From the NCBI RefSeq assembly GCF_030580855.1, contig NZ_JAUQOP010000019.1, forward strand, positions 34,246 through 98,245: 64,000 bases of DNA. Reading direction: 5' to 3'. The stretch is from Pseudomonas citrullilanati (lineage in GTDB: Bacteria > Pseudomonadota > Gammaproteobacteria > Pseudomonadales > Pseudomonadaceae). Under the pieces are notes generated by a model. That model searched no databases. It saw only the letters and a program-made list of their open reading frames with translations, and was not told the DNA's origin. Shown here in pieces: positions 49,354 through 61,750 of this stretch. Each line of letters opens with the position of its first letter. Position 1 is the first letter of the stretch. A program made the translations under genes and the position numbers.

Positions 49354-50367
49354 ATGCCAACGTTTTCTCAGCGTCATGTGTTGTTGGTGATCAGTTGGGT
49401 GATCATCTTCGGTGGGTTGTTGCTGGTGCTGCCGCTGCGCCTGTTGCCGAGCCTGCTGGCCGGCTTGCTGGTGTTCGAGTTGGTGAACATGCTCACCCCG
49501 CAGTTGCAACGACTGATCGAGGGCCGGCGGGCCCGCTGGCTGGCGGTGGCGCTGCTGGGCACGCTGGTGGTCAGCGTGCTGACGTTGATCTTCGCCGGGG
49601 CCATCAGTTTCCTGCTCCATGAAGCGGAAAACCCGGGCGCCTCCCTGGACAAGTTCATGGCAGTGGTCGACCGCGCCCGCGGGCAGTTGCCGCCGTTCAT
49701 CGACGCCTACCTGCCGGCCAGCGCCGCCGAGTTCCGGGTGGCGATTGGCGCCTGGATGAGCAAGCACCTGAGCGAACTGCAACTGGTGGGCAAGGACGCG
49801 GCCCACATGTTCGTGACGCTGTTGATCGGCATGGTGCTGGGGGCCATCGTCGCCTTGCAGCGCATCCCCGACCTGACCAAGCGCAAGCCCCTGGCGGCCG
49901 CGTTGTTCGATCGCCTGAACCTGCTGGTCAAGGCGTTTCGCAACATCGTCTTCGCCCAGATCAAGATTTCCCTGCTCAACACCTTCTTCACCGGGATCTT
50001 CCTGGCGGTGGTGCTGCCGTTGTTCGGCATCAAGCTGCCGCTGACCAAGACCCTGATCGTGATGACGTTCCTGCTGGGGTTGCTGCCGGTCATCGGCAAC
50101 CTGATGTCCAACACCCTGATCACCATCGTCGGCCTGTCGCTGTCGATCTGGGTCGCGGTGGCGGCGCTGGGCTACCTGATCGTGATCCACAAGCTCGAAT
50201 ACTTCCTCAACGCCCGGATCGTGGGCGGCCAGATCAGCGCCAAGTCCTGGGAACTGCTCATGGCGATGCTGGTGTTCGAAGCCGCGTTCGGCCTGCCGGG
50301 GGTGGTGGCGGGGCCGATCTACTATGCCTATCTCAAGAGCGAGTTGAAGCAGGTGGGGATGGTTTGA
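49354..50367 (+). CDS. AI-2E family transporter (PerM-like)
   Basis: This 337-aa inner-membrane protein has about seven to eight helices, including two at the N-terminus (LLVISWVIIFGGLLLVLPLR), and a long amphipathic loop around residues 95-150. The C-terminal KLEYFLNARIVGGQISAKSWELLMAMLVFEAAFGLPGVVAGPIYYAYLK block is typical of the UPF0118/AI-2E family. Substrates vary among members, including autoinducer-2 export and Na+/H+ exchange, so no substrate is assigned. The gene stands alone. Confidence 0.87.
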   Translation: MPTFSQRHVLLVISWVIIFGGLLLVLPLRLLPSLLAGLLVFELVNMLTPQLQRLIEGRRARWLAVALLGTLVVSVLTLIFAGAISFLLHEAENPGASLDKFMAVVDRARGQLPPFIDAYLPASAAEFRVAIGAWMSKHLSELQLVGKDAAHMFVTLLIGMVLGAIVALQRIPDLTKRKPLAAALFDRLNLLVKAFRNIVFAQIKISLLNTFFTGIFLAVVLPLFGIKLPLTKTLIVMTFLLGLLPVIGNLMSNTLITIVGLSLSIWVAVAALGYLIVIHKLEYFLNARIVGGQISAKSWELLMAMLVFEAAFGLPGVVAGPIYYAYLKSELKQVGMV

Positions 50368-50397
50368 TCCGGTGGATGTGGCTTCTGATCTGACGCC

Positions 50398-50480
50398 ATC
50401 GCGAGCAAGCTCGCTCCCACAGTCAACCGCATTCCTTCTGAAGAAACCCGGCCAGCTGTGGGAGCGAGCTTGCTCGCGAT
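50398..50480. repeat. REPIN (inverted REP pair)
   Basis: ATCGCGAGCAAGCTCGCTCC (then CACA) and its inverse TGTGGGAGCGAGCTTGCTCG (then CGAT) lie between the convergent transporter and Hsp70-like genes. Confidence 0.88.
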
Positions 50481-50500
50481 ACAGGCGCCTCGGTGTCAGG

Positions 50501-51775
50501 TCAGTCCTGCGTGCCGTAGCGCTTCATCGCCTCGATCGCCAAGCCGCTGCCAATGCTGCCGAAGATGTTGCCTTCGACGTGCTTGGCCCGGGGCAGCATC
50601 GCCGAGACGCTGTTGCGCAGCGCCGGGATGCCGCTGGAGCCGCCGGTGAAGAACACCGTATCGACCTGGTCGACGCCGACGTTGGCCGCGCCGAGCAATT
50701 GCGTGACGCTTTCGCGCACCCGTTCCAGCAGGCCGTCGATGGCCGATTCGAACAGCGCCCGGCTCAGGTCCACGCTCAGGCCCGGCTCGATCCGGTCCAG
50801 GGCCACATGGCGCTGGTCGGTGTGGGTCAGCTGGATCTTGGTTTCTTCGACTTCCATGGCCAGCCAGTGCCCGGCGCGCTGTTCGATCAACTTGAACAGG
50901 CGGTCGATGCCGCCGGTGTCCTCGATGTCGTAGCGCATGCTGTTCAGGGCCAGGGTGGATTTTTGCGCATACACCGCGTTGATGGTGTGCCAGGTCGCCA
51001 GGTTCATGTGGTGGCTGGTGGGCATGTAGGCGCCGCTTTTCATCCGGCTGCCGTAGCCGAACAGCGGCATCAGGCCTTGCAGGCTCAATTGCTTGTCGAA
51101 GTCGGTCCCGCCGATGTGCACGCCGCCGGTGGCGAGGATGTCGTCGTGGCGGTTGTCGTGGGCGCGCCGCTGGGGTGACAGGCGCACCAGGGAGAAGTCC
51201 GAGGTCCCGCCGCCGATGTCGACGATCAGCACCAACTCTTCCTTCGTGATGGTCGATTCATAATCGAAGGCGGCCGCGATGGGCTCGTACTGGAACGACA
51301 CTTCCTTGAAGCCGATGGCGCGGGCGACGTCCGCCAAGGTGTTCTCGGCGTCCTGGTCGGCCAGTTCATCGTCATCGACGAAAAACACCGGGCGACCCAG
51401 CACCACTTCTTCGAATGCCCGACCGGCGGCGGTTTCGGCGCGCTGCTTCAGCTGGCCGATGAACAGCCCCAGCAGGTCCTTGAACGGCATCGCCGTGCCC
51501 AGCACGCTGGTGTCGTGCTTAATCAGCTTGGAACCCAGCAGGCTCTTGAGCGAGCGCATCAGCCGGCCTTCGTAGCCTTCCAGGTACTCGTGCAGGGCCA
51601 GTCGGCCATACACCGGCCGGCGTTCCTCGAGATTGAAAAAGACCACCGACGGCAGGGTGATCTTGTCGTCCTCCAGCGCGATCAACGTTTCCATGCCGGG
51701 GCGCAGCCAGCCGACGGTGGAGTTGGACGTGCCGAAGTCGATGCCGCAGGCACGGGCTGGGGATGCGTTTTTCAT
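50501..51775 (-). CDS. Hsp70 family protein, YegD-like
   Basis: The 424-aa protein is an actin-like ATPase with phosphate loops CGIDFGTSNSTVGW near residues 10-23 and VDIGGGTSDFSLVRL near 195-209, and the adenosine motif FFTGGSSGIPALRNSV near 375-390. It lacks the C-terminal substrate-binding domain of DnaK, as YegD proteins do. Its function is unknown, possibly a specialised chaperone or regulator. It diverges from cbpA-cbpM, a co-chaperone pair, with 295 bp between, which suggests a shared stress role. Confidence 0.9.
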   Translation of the reverse strand: MKNASPARACGIDFGTSNSTVGWLRPGMETLIALEDDKITLPSVVFFNLEERRPVYGRLALHEYLEGYEGRLMRSLKSLLGSKLIKHDTSVLGTAMPFKDLLGLFIGQLKQRAETAAGRAFEEVVLGRPVFFVDDDELADQDAENTLADVARAIGFKEVSFQYEPIAAAFDYESTITKEELVLIVDIGGGTSDFSLVRLSPQRRAHDNRHDDILATGGVHIGGTDFDKQLSLQGLMPLFGYGSRMKSGAYMPTSHHMNLATWHTINAVYAQKSTLALNSMRYDIEDTGGIDRLFKLIEQRAGHWLAMEVEETKIQLTHTDQRHVALDRIEPGLSVDLSRALFESAIDGLLERVRESVTQLLGAANVGVDQVDTVFFTGGSSGIPALRNSVSAMLPRAKHVEGNIFGSIGSGLAIEAMKRYGTQD

Positions 51776-52070
51776 GTCTTTGCGGTTCCGGCTAAAAAAA
51801 CGGCCGCGCAGTGTATGCCAGTGCGGCCCGGATTCGAAGGCCGGCTATCCGCTAATTTGCCGACGCCGGCCTTGAAAGACCGACGATGACCCCCAAACTT
51901 GCTGGCATGGGCCTGGTAGCCACAGGGCGCGTACAAGAACCGCCGCCGGCTGCCGATAAACTTCTGATGCGCCGCCCGGTCCCAATCTTGAGATCGGTCA
52001 AACCGTTGTCCGCTCATTCGGGCAGGCTGTGCGTGGCGGTGCGACATCGATAACGGATGGTGATGCTTAG

Positions 52071-53009
52071 ATGGACTTCAAAGACTATTACAAGATCCTG
52101 GGTGTGGAGCCGACGGCGGACGACGCCACGATCAAGGCCGCCTATCGCAAATTGGCGCGCAAGTACCACCCGGATGTGAGCAAGGAAAAGGACGCCGAAA
52201 CCAAGTTCAAGGACGTTTCCGAAGCCTATGAAGCGCTGAAGAGCGCCGACAAGCGCGCCGAATACGACGACCTGCGCCGCTATGGCCAGCACGGCCAGCC
52301 GTTCCAGGGCCCGCCGGGCTGGCAGAGCCGTGGCGGTTTCGGTGGCCAGGACAGCGGGGACTTCTCGGACTTCTTCAGTTCGATCTTCGGCAATCGCGGT
52401 TCAGGGTTCGGTGGCGGACAATCAGGTCGCAGCGCCGGCCGTCGAGGGCAAGACGTGGAAATGGAATTACCGATCTTCCTGGAAGAAACCCTGTCGAGCG
52501 ACTCGAAGAAAGTCAGTTTCCAGGTGCCGCAATACAACGCGGCCGGCCAGCACGTGAGCAACACCAGCAAGAGCCTGAACGTGAAGATCCCGCTGGGGGT
52601 GACCGACGGCGAACGCATCCGCCTCAAGGGCCAGGGCGCACCGGGCATCGGTGGCGGCGCCAATGGCGACTTGTACCTGACCATTCGCTTCGCCCCGCAT
52701 CCCAAGTTCGACGTCGAGGGCCAGGACCTGATCATCACCTTGCCCCTGGCGCCGTGGGAGCTGGCGCTGGGCACGGAAGTGGCGGTCCCGACCCTCACCG
52801 GCAAGATCAACCTCAAGGTCCCGGCCGGCAGCCAGAATGGCCAGCGCATGCGCGCCAAGGGCCACGGCCTGCGCAACAAGGCCGGCGAGCGCGGCTACCT
52901 GTTCGTGCAGCTCAAGGCCGTGATGCCCAAGGCCAGCGACGAATCGGTCAAGGCGCTGTGGGCGGAATTGGCGAAGAAGGCCGCGTTCGACCCGCGGGAG
53001 AATTTCTGA
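52071..53009 (+). CDS. cbpA: DnaJ-class curved DNA-binding protein CbpA
   Basis: The 312-aa co-chaperone has an N-terminal J domain ([20 protein letters not shown], with the HPD motif in KYHPDVSK near residues 33-35), a Gly/Phe-rich linker (residues 75-125) and two C-terminal substrate-binding domains. It has no zinc-finger cysteine repeats, which distinguishes it from DnaJ. CbpA stimulates DnaK and in E. coli binds curved DNA in stationary phase. It is followed 53 bp later by its modulator cbpM. Confidence 0.94.
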   Translation: MDFKDYYKILGVEPTADDATIKAAYRKLARKYHPDVSKEKDAETKFKDVSEAYEALKSADKRAEYDDLRRYGQHGQPFQGPPGWQSRGGFGGQDSGDFSDFFSSIFGNRGSGFGGGQSGRSAGRRGQDVEMELPIFLEETLSSDSKKVSFQVPQYNAAGQHVSNTSKSLNVKIPLGVTDGERIRLKGQGAPGIGGGANGDLYLTIRFAPHPKFDVEGQDLIITLPLAPWELALGTEVAVPTLTGKINLKVPAGSQNGQRMRAKGHGLRNKAGERGYLFVQLKAVMPKASDESVKALWAELAKKAAFDPRENF

Positions 53010-53062
53010 CCTGCCACACAGGCCACTAGACTCGACAGTGAAAGTATTGGGAGAAGCAGAAC

Positions 53063-53362
53063 ATGAACAACCCGATCATTGAACTGAACCTGCTGGAATT
53101 CTGCGAAGCCGCGGCGTTGGCCGATGTCCATGTGATCGAGATCGTCGAGCATGGCATCCTCGAACCCCACGGTTCGGCGCCGACGGACTGGCGGTTCACC
53201 GACTACGAGTTGGTCCTGGCTCGCCGCGCGGCCAAATTGCGCCGCGAGCTGGAGCTGGAATGGGAAGGCGTCGCCCTGGCGCTCGACCTGCTGGAAGAGG
53301 TGCAGCAACTGCGCAGCGAAAACCGCATGCTCAAGCAGCGGTTGGGACGGTTGGTGGAGTGA
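53063..53362 (+). CDS. cbpM: Chaperone modulator CbpM
   Basis: The 99-aa helical protein binds the CbpA J domain and blocks its activity. The sequence has the MerR-like N-terminal helices (LNLLEFCEAAALADVHVIEIVEHGILEP) and a leucine-rich C-terminal helix ending LKQRLGRLVE, matching CbpM in length and composition. It is directly downstream of cbpA, as in other gammaproteobacteria. Confidence 0.9.
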   Translation: MNNPIIELNLLEFCEAAALADVHVIEIVEHGILEPHGSAPTDWRFTDYELVLARRAAKLRRELELEWEGVALALDLLEEVQQLRSENRMLKQRLGRLVE

Positions 53363-53450
53363 CAGCCAGCGCCATAGGCCATAGATAGTTACCGCATTCA
53401 CCGGGAGGGTGCTGGTTAGGCTCGGGTTTTCCATCAAAGGATGACCCTTC

Positions 53451-56400
53451 ATGCCTGGCCCCACCCCCCCTCTCGCCGACGCCCGTGGCGGGCATCTCGA
53501 TCTGCTCAGAAGCCGCATTCCCGCCTGGTACCACCAGGCCACCGCGCAGCGCCAGCAGGAGCTGGACGCGCATTCCCTGGAACTGCCCGACTGGTACGCC
53601 AAAGCGTCCCTCGAAACCCGGGCCAGCCTGAAAGACAGCCACTCCCGCTACCGCGATCGCTTGAGCGCTATCGACAACCGGTTGAGCGAAATCCAGGATA
53701 TCCGGGCCTTTGCCGAACCGCTGCTCGACCAGGCGATCCAGCAGGCCTTCAAGCGCTCGTTGAATGTCAACGAGGTCTACTTCGTCCGCAAATACGTGCG
53801 CAAGACCCGTGATGACCTGTTTGGCGCGCTGGTGCTGGATGACGAGGGCGCTCGTTTCGATCGCTACGAATACCGCGGTACTTCGCTGCTGGAGGCGGCG
53901 CTGGCCAACTTCGAGCCCGACGAAACGCTCAAGCCCGCCTGCGACGACTGCAGCCTCATTACCCGGGTGCGCCCCGTTGCCCAGGGGGACGTCATGCCGT
54001 CCGCCGAGGCCTTTCGCGCCGGGGCGTTGCCGATCGCGCCCGAAGCCTTTGCCCGGTTGTGCCGCCAACTCGACCTGGGGCGCCAATACCAGGAACACGT
54101 CGCCGCGATCGTGCAGCCGAAGGACGCCACACGCCGACGACTGGAGCGTCAATTGCGCGAGTACCACCGCAAGGCGATGGCGCTGGACATCCAGGTCGCC
54201 CTGGCCAAGGGCGACATCAGCCCGAGCGCCTGGCGGATGCTGCAACAGGTCATGGATGGCGCTGGCGCGATCACCCTGGATGGGCAAGCCGTTACCTTCA
54301 CCACCCTGAACGTCTTCGGCATCGAACTGGTCGGCCCTGTGTTGATCGGTCCCGACCGTGAGCGCAGTCGTCGGGTGGTTCGGCTCGTGGCCTATCTGCC
54401 GGGCGATCCCGAGCACCCGCTCAAGGAATATGCGTCCAGTGGCGAGTTCATGGCCGAGCTACGGCAACGCCTGCACCGCATCGCCTACCGCCGCTTCTTC
54501 AGCCGCTTCTTGCCGCTGCGGCAACAGGGGATATTTTTCCGCCAGTTCCAGCAGCTCTACCAACCTGCGGCCCAGCCCGGTGAGCAGGTCGATTACCCGC
54601 TCAAACCGCCGTTGCGCCACCTGCCCATCGATACGTCCGCCATGACCGGGGATTTATGGGACTCGCTGCGCCTGCGGCAGACCCAGAAGATTCTGGCCGA
54701 CGCACGTGCGGTGGCGGTGCCGACCGGCGACGAAGACCGCAAGGCCCGCCTGGCGCGCCTGGACAGTTACCTGAATGCGGTGGTCGACGTGTTCAACCTG
54801 GCGGCGTTCGTGGTGCCGGGGTTGGGGCCGCTGATGCTGACAGTGGGGGCCGTGCAAATGCTCGATGAAGCCTTCGAAGGCATCGAAGCGTTCGAGCAAG
54901 GCGAGATCCGCGAAATGTGGGCGCATTTCTCCAGTGTCGCCCTCAACACCGCCTTCATTGCCACCGGTGCCGCGGTGCTGCCGCATATCCAGTGGTCGAG
55001 CACCGTGGACGGGCTGCAAGCGGTGCAACTGGCCAATGGCGAATCGCGTCTCTGGCGGCCTGACCTCGACCCCTACCGCAGTGAGATCGAGCCGCCGGTG
55101 GACGCGTCCCCGGACGCCCAAGGCTTGTACCGGGTCGACGATCGCCAGCTCCTGTCGTTGGACGAACGCTATTACCAGGTGGAGTACGAGCCGCAGACCC
55201 TGCGCTATCGCATTCGCCATCCTTCCAATCCGCAGGCTTACCAACCCGAGCTGACCCACAACGGCAGCGGCGCCTGGCACCATGAACTGGAGCGCCCGCT
55301 GGGCTGGGAAGGGACCACGTTGATGCGGCGCCTGGGCCCGATGGTCCAGGACTTCAGCGACATTGAACTGGAACAGATCCGCCTCGCCAGTGCCACGCCC
55401 GAGGCGGTGCTGCGGCGCGTGCATGTCGAGGGCGAGCCGGTGCCGGTGCTGTTGGCGGACACCCTCGAACGCTTTGGCCTGTGTCGGAAGATCGAACGGT
55501 TCATCAGCCAATTGCAGGGCGACGAGCCCCTGCGTCATGGGCAGGCCGACCCGATGGGCCAACTGTATCTGCTCACGCGCTACGGGCCGTGGCCGCGGGG
55601 GCTGAAGTTGAGGGTGGTCGACGGGGCCGGCCGGGACCGGTGGACCTATGTCCGTCCCTCCGAGGGAACGCTGGTGGTGCGCGAGATAGTCATGGCCGAA
55701 GGCGACCTGCAGGCGGCGTCGGTCCTGGAACGACTGATCGAGGCTGCGGATGCCGTGGGCGTCGATGTGTTGGCCGCCACGAGGCCGCCGATCGCGAAGA
55801 CGAACATGGCCGCCCGCGTCCGGCAGTTGCGTGGCGAACTCGCCAAGGCGTTGGCGAATGACAAGGTGCAGGTGCTCAACGATTTCTACGCCCGGCGCAA
55901 GGTGCCGACCGACCCCTACGTCGCGCTGCTCAAGTCGCGTTTTCCCTCGGTGCCGACGGCGGCCATCGAGCAGGTCCTGGGCCTGGCCAGCCCGGACGAA
56001 CGCCAGCACATGGAAGCGTGGGATTTTGCCGACGCCCACCAGACCAAACCCATTCCGCTGCGCATCGCCGAGGAACTGCGCCATTACCAGCGCGGGGTGC
56101 GCCTGAACCGGGCCTACGAGGGCATGTACCAACCCATGCTGGCCACGGCGGATACCCCTCGGCTGGTGCTGGCGACGTTGCAAACCTTGCCCGGCTGGAG
56201 CGACACGGTACGTATCGAGTTGCGCGAGGGCACGGTGTCGGGCGCGCTGATCGACAGCATCGGGCCGCGGGACGCGCGGCAGGTCAAGCTCGTGGTACGG
56301 GACGACGATCACTACAAGGCCTTCGACGACAAGGGTAATGAATTAAGCCATTGGCGCGATATCTACGAGGCCCTGCAACACGCCCTGCCGGATGCCGAAC

Positions 56401-58481
56401 GCCAGGCCATGGGCCGGCCTTCGATTCATCACGCCGGTTTGTTGAAAGACGCCATGGGGGCAACCCCACTGGACCGCGATGCACTGGCGAAGCGGCTGGA
56501 GATGCCCGCGCTCAAGCCTACCTTCAAGTCACCGATGCGCCTGGCGTCGGGCAAGGTCGGCTACCCGATGGGCGGCCTGCGCGAACGCCTGGGGCTGGGG
56601 CCATCGCCGGAGAGCCGGGTCCGGGACTTGTACCCGGGGTATTCCACCGAGCAGGTCCGGGCGCTGCTGGAATCGCTGGGCGATGGTGCGGTCATGGAAC
56701 TCAAGCGCCGCAAGGTCGAACTGAAGATGCTGCGTCGGGACCTGGACCGTTGGGTCGCTACCCCGGCACGGCGCGACGTCGAGCCCCCTTTCAGCGAAGA
56801 CGTGCCAAGGACGGCCAGGCAAGTCGTCGCTGAACAGATCGTGGAATGCTGGAGGCGCCAGTCCAGGTTCCTGTTGGCGGAGGGGGGTGAGAGCGTCGGC
56901 TATGAACTTGACCTGACTTGGTTGAACGTCGGGACACTGCCGGACCTGACGGCCGACTTCAGTCATGTGGGCGTGCTGGGACTTTCTGGCATGGGGTTGT
57001 CACTGAGTCGCCTGGAACATTTTCTCGCCCTGTTCCCGTCCGTTCGCTGGCTGGACCTCACCGGTAACCGGCTGACCGAGGTGCCCGAAGCACTGCGGGG
57101 GATGACCGGCCTGACCCGGCTCAACCTTGGAACGAACTCGATCACCCTGACCCCTGGCGGTGCCGGAATCCTGCAAGATCTCACCCGCTTGGAGATCCTG
57201 TTTCTGGAGCGCAACCCCCTGGCGCTGCTGCCGGATTTCAGCGCCTTGCGCGAGCTGCGTCATCTGGGGCTCAGGCGAACCGGGATCGACACCTGGCCCC
57301 GCGGCCTGGGCGACCAGCCACTGCAGCAACTCGACTTGCGCGATAACCGCCTGACAGAGGTGCCGGATGAGCTGCTGGACCCGCTGGCCGGGCAGGCCTA
57401 CGCCAGGGCGTTGATCAACCGTGGCACGCTGTTGCAGGGCAACCCGCTGAGCGAAAGGACCCAGGCGCGCTTGAGCGACTACTGGGCAAGCCTTTCGCTG
57501 TTGCATCCCGACTGGGCCCTCCAGCGCTTGCCCGACGCCTTTGGGTATGCCGCGTCGGTCGGCCGGGCGAATGTGCAGTTTTGGACCCGGGGCCTGTCCG
57601 GCCCGGTGCTGACGGACAGAATCGCTGTATGGCTAAGCCTGTCGGGTGACGCCGGGTCGGAGGAGTTCTTTGAACTGTTGAGCCGGTTGGCCGAATCCTA
57701 CCAGGGTCGGAAAGATTATCCGGACCTCCAGGCCCGGGTCTGGCGAATGCTCGAAGCGGCGGCGCGCTCCACCGACTTGCGGCGCGAGTTGTTCGACTGG
57801 GCCGGACGGCCAGCCTGTGAGGATCGCGCCGCGTTGTCGTTCAGCTACCTGGAAATCCGCTTGATGATCCACGACGCCAAGGCCCTGGCGTCCGGCCGGG
57901 ATGAAGCGGCAGCCCTCGTCGACTTGGCCAAGGGGCTGTTCCGTCTCGACGAAGTGGAACGGATTGCCCTGCAGGATATCCAGCGGCGTCGTGACGCCAT
58001 CAATGCTCGCCTCGATCTCTCAAGCCAGGAGAAGCTCGAAAACCTGGCGCTGATAGAAGAAGTCGAGGTGCGCCTGGCTTACCGGATGGGCCTCAAGGAA
58101 CGCTTGGCGCTGCCCGGGCAGCCATCGGGCGCGGACTTTGCCCTCTTGGGGGAGGTTGCGCGTAGCGAACTGGACGCCGCGGCCGCTCGAATCCTGGCGC
58201 TGGACGATTCACCCCAGCAGTTCCAGGCCCTGGTGGGCCGGGATTTCTGGGTCGACTATTTGAAGCAGCAACACGGGCCGTCCTTCCAGGCGTTGACGGA
58301 CAGCCTCATTGCCGAGCAGATCAAGCTGGACGAGGCGAGGGCGGGTGGCCTCTTGAAAGAAGCCGATTATGTCGGTCAGTCCGAGGCGTTGGACCTGCAC
58401 CATAAGATCCAGGAGGCCGAGCTGATCCAGTCGTTGACGCGAACCGAGCTGGACGCGTTGGCGAACAGCACCGACCTGTAG
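53451..58481 (+). CDS. Giant LRR / NEL-type E3 ubiquitin ligase-like putative effector
   Basis: The 1676-aa protein has an N-terminal region resembling the DUF6543/dermonecrotic-toxin-like domains of pseudomonad effectors, with hydrophobic segments at about 440-475 (FNLAAFVVPGLGPLMLTVGAV) and 491-513. A middle region of unknown fold is followed by five to six leucine-rich repeats at about 1170-1315 (LDLTGNRLTEVPEALRGM, LDLRDNRLTEVPDELL). The C-terminal NEL domain (1338-1676) contains the CxD catalytic motif C1456-E1457-D1458 in RPACEDRAALSF, as in IpaH and SspH ligases. Such enzymes ubiquitinate host proteins after secretion. No secretion machinery or chaperone gene is in the window, and the export route is unknown. 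ATG at 53451 follows AAAGGA. Confidence 0.85.
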   Translation: MPGPTPPLADARGGHLDLLRSRIPAWYHQATAQRQQELDAHSLELPDWYAKASLETRASLKDSHSRYRDRLSAIDNRLSEIQDIRAFAEPLLDQAIQQAFKRSLNVNEVYFVRKYVRKTRDDLFGALVLDDEGARFDRYEYRGTSLLEAALANFEPDETLKPACDDCSLITRVRPVAQGDVMPSAEAFRAGALPIAPEAFARLCRQLDLGRQYQEHVAAIVQPKDATRRRLERQLREYHRKAMALDIQVALAKGDISPSAWRMLQQVMDGAGAITLDGQAVTFTTLNVFGIELVGPVLIGPDRERSRRVVRLVAYLPGDPEHPLKEYASSGEFMAELRQRLHRIAYRRFFSRFLPLRQQGIFFRQFQQLYQPAAQPGEQVDYPLKPPLRHLPIDTSAMTGDLWDSLRLRQTQKILADARAVAVPTGDEDRKARLARLDSYLNAVVDVFNLAAFVVPGLGPLMLTVGAVQMLDEAFEGIEAFEQGEIREMWAHFSSVALNTAFIATGAAVLPHIQWSSTVDGLQAVQLANGESRLWRPDLDPYRSEIEPPVDASPDAQGLYRVDDRQLLSLDERYYQVEYEPQTLRYRIRHPSNPQAYQPELTHNGSGAWHHELERPLGWEGTTLMRRLGPMVQDFSDIELEQIRLASATPEAVLRRVHVEGEPVPVLLADTLERFGLCRKIERFISQLQGDEPLRHGQADPMGQLYLLTRYGPWPRGLKLRVVDGAGRDRWTYVRPSEGTLVVREIVMAEGDLQAASVLERLIEAADAVGVDVLAATRPPIAKTNMAARVRQLRGELAKALANDKVQVLNDFYARRKVPTDPYVALLKSRFPSVPTAAIEQVLGLASPDERQHMEAWDFADAHQTKPIPLRIAEELRHYQRGVRLNRAYEGMYQPMLATADTPRLVLATLQTLPGWSDTVRIELREGTVSGALIDSIGPRDARQVKLVVRDDDHYKAFDDKGNELSHWRDIYEALQHALPDAERQAMGRPSIHHAGLLKDAMGATPLDRDALAKRLEMPALKPTFKSPMRLASGKVGYPMGGLRERLGLGPSPESRVRDLYPGYSTEQVRALLESLGDGAVMELKRRKVELKMLRRDLDRWVATPARRDVEPPFSEDVPRTARQVVAEQIVECWRRQSRFLLAEGGESVGYELDLTWLNVGTLPDLTADFSHVGVLGLSGMGLSLSRLEHFLALFPSVRWLDLTGNRLTEVPEALRGMTGLTRLNLGTNSITLTPGGAGILQDLTRLEILFLERNPLALLPDFSALRELRHLGLRRTGIDTWPRGLGDQPLQQLDLRDNRLTEVPDELLDPLAGQAYARALINRGTLLQGNPLSERTQARLSDYWASLSLLHPDWALQRLPDAFGYAASVGRANVQFWTRGLSGPVLTDRIAVWLSLSGDAGSEEFFELLSRLAESYQGRKDYPDLQARVWRMLEAAARSTDLRRELFDWAGRPACEDRAALSFSYLEIRLMIHDAKALASGRDEAAALVDLAKGLFRLDEVERIALQDIQRRRDAINARLDLSSQEKLENLALIEEVEVRLAYRMGLKERLALPGQPSGADFALLGEVARSELDAAAARILALDDSPQQFQALVGRDFWVDYLKQQHGPSFQALTDSLIAEQIKLDEARAGGLLKEADYVGQSEALDLHHKIQEAELIQSLTRTELDALANSTDL

Positions 58482-58492
58482 CGCCAGGGCCC

Positions 58493-58520
58493 ATGGCGAG
58501 GGAGCACGCACCCTCGCCAT
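58493..58520. terminator. Hairpin between convergent NEL gene and ureC
   Basis: ATGGCGAGGG and CCCTCGCCAT form a perfect ten-base stem with an eight-base loop in the 45-bp gap between the converging genes. It lacks a T-run, so it may be a GTGGCGAGGG-family repeat remnant rather than a true terminator. Confidence 0.55.
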
Positions 58521-58526
58521 TTCACC

Positions 58527-60227
<1,701 letters not shown>

Positions 60228-60276
60228 GTGCTTGCCTTGAGATTCAATTGATTTCGGAACTGTTCGCTCTGCTCAC

Positions 60277-60341
60277 ATCGCGAGCAAGCTCGCTCCCACA
60301 GGAGAACGCGGACAAATGTGGGAGCGAGCTCGCTCGCGATG
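60277..60341. repeat. REPIN between ureB and ureC
   Basis: ATCGCGAGCAAGCTCGCTCC (then CACA) and its inverse TGTGGGAGCGAGCTCGCTCG (then CGAT) lie inside the urease operon, between two co-transcribed structural genes. It may modulate ureB/ureC stoichiometry by processing. Confidence 0.87.
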
Positions 60342-60365
60342 AGGCCAGTGCAGACACCCAATGAC

Positions 60366-61207
<842 letters not shown>

Positions 61208-61741
61208 TCACTCCTGGTTGGCAGCCGGCGCGGGGGCTCCGGGGTTGAGGTTCAACTGCATGAAGGTCAGGTCCAGCCACTGGCCGAACTTGGTGCCCAC
61301 CTGGGGCATTTGCCCGGTGATGACGAAACCGGCCCGCTCATGCAGGCGGATCGAGGCGGCGTTACCGCTTTCGATGGCGGCGACCATGATGTGCTTGCCG
61401 CCGGCCTTCGCGCGTTCGATCAGGGCACCCATCAACAACGGGCCGATACCCTGGCCGCGCTGGTCGCTGCGCACGTACACCGAGTGCTCCACGGTGTGGC
61501 GGAAACCGTCGAACGGCCGCCAGTCGCCGAACGAAGCGTAGCCGAGCACATTCGCCTCGCCATCGACGGCGACGAGCACCGGGTAGCCCTGGGCTTGCCG
61601 GGCGGCGAACCATGCCTGGCGATTGTCCAGGTCGACGGTCCGGTCGTTCCAGATCGCGGTGGTGTTGAGCACAGCGTCGTTGTAGATGGCGCGGATCGCC
61701 GGCAGGTCGGCGGGTTGGGCATCACGAACGTGGCAAGTCAT
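61208..61741 (-). CDS. GNAT N-acetyltransferase, MddA-like (methionine sulfoximine type)
   Basis: The 177-aa protein resembles the phosphinothricin/methionine-sulfoximine acetyltransferases: IRAIYNDAVLNTTAIWNDRTVDL at the N-terminus, GYASFGDWRPFDGFRHTVEHSVYV in the middle, acetyl-CoA loop SDQRGQGIGPLLM and SGNAASIRLHERAGF at the end. In P. aeruginosa the homologous gene beside ureA encodes such an enzyme. It could detoxify glutamine-synthetase inhibitors. It lies nine bases after the ureA stop. Confidence 0.87.
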   Translation of the reverse strand: MTCHVRDAQPADLPAIRAIYNDAVLNTTAIWNDRTVDLDNRQAWFAARQAQGYPVLVAVDGEANVLGYASFGDWRPFDGFRHTVEHSVYVRSDQRGQGIGPLLMGALIERAKAGGKHIMVAAIESGNAASIRLHERAGFVITGQMPQVGTKFGQWLDLTFMQLNLNPGAPAPAANQE

Positions 61742-61750
61742 GGTGCGACC

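Noticed and set aside
53451..58481. Rhs/insecticidal-toxin (Tc) assignment for the giant gene
   Set aside because: No YD repeats or Tc-type beta-propeller motifs are present; LRR and NEL-type features explain the C-terminal half better.
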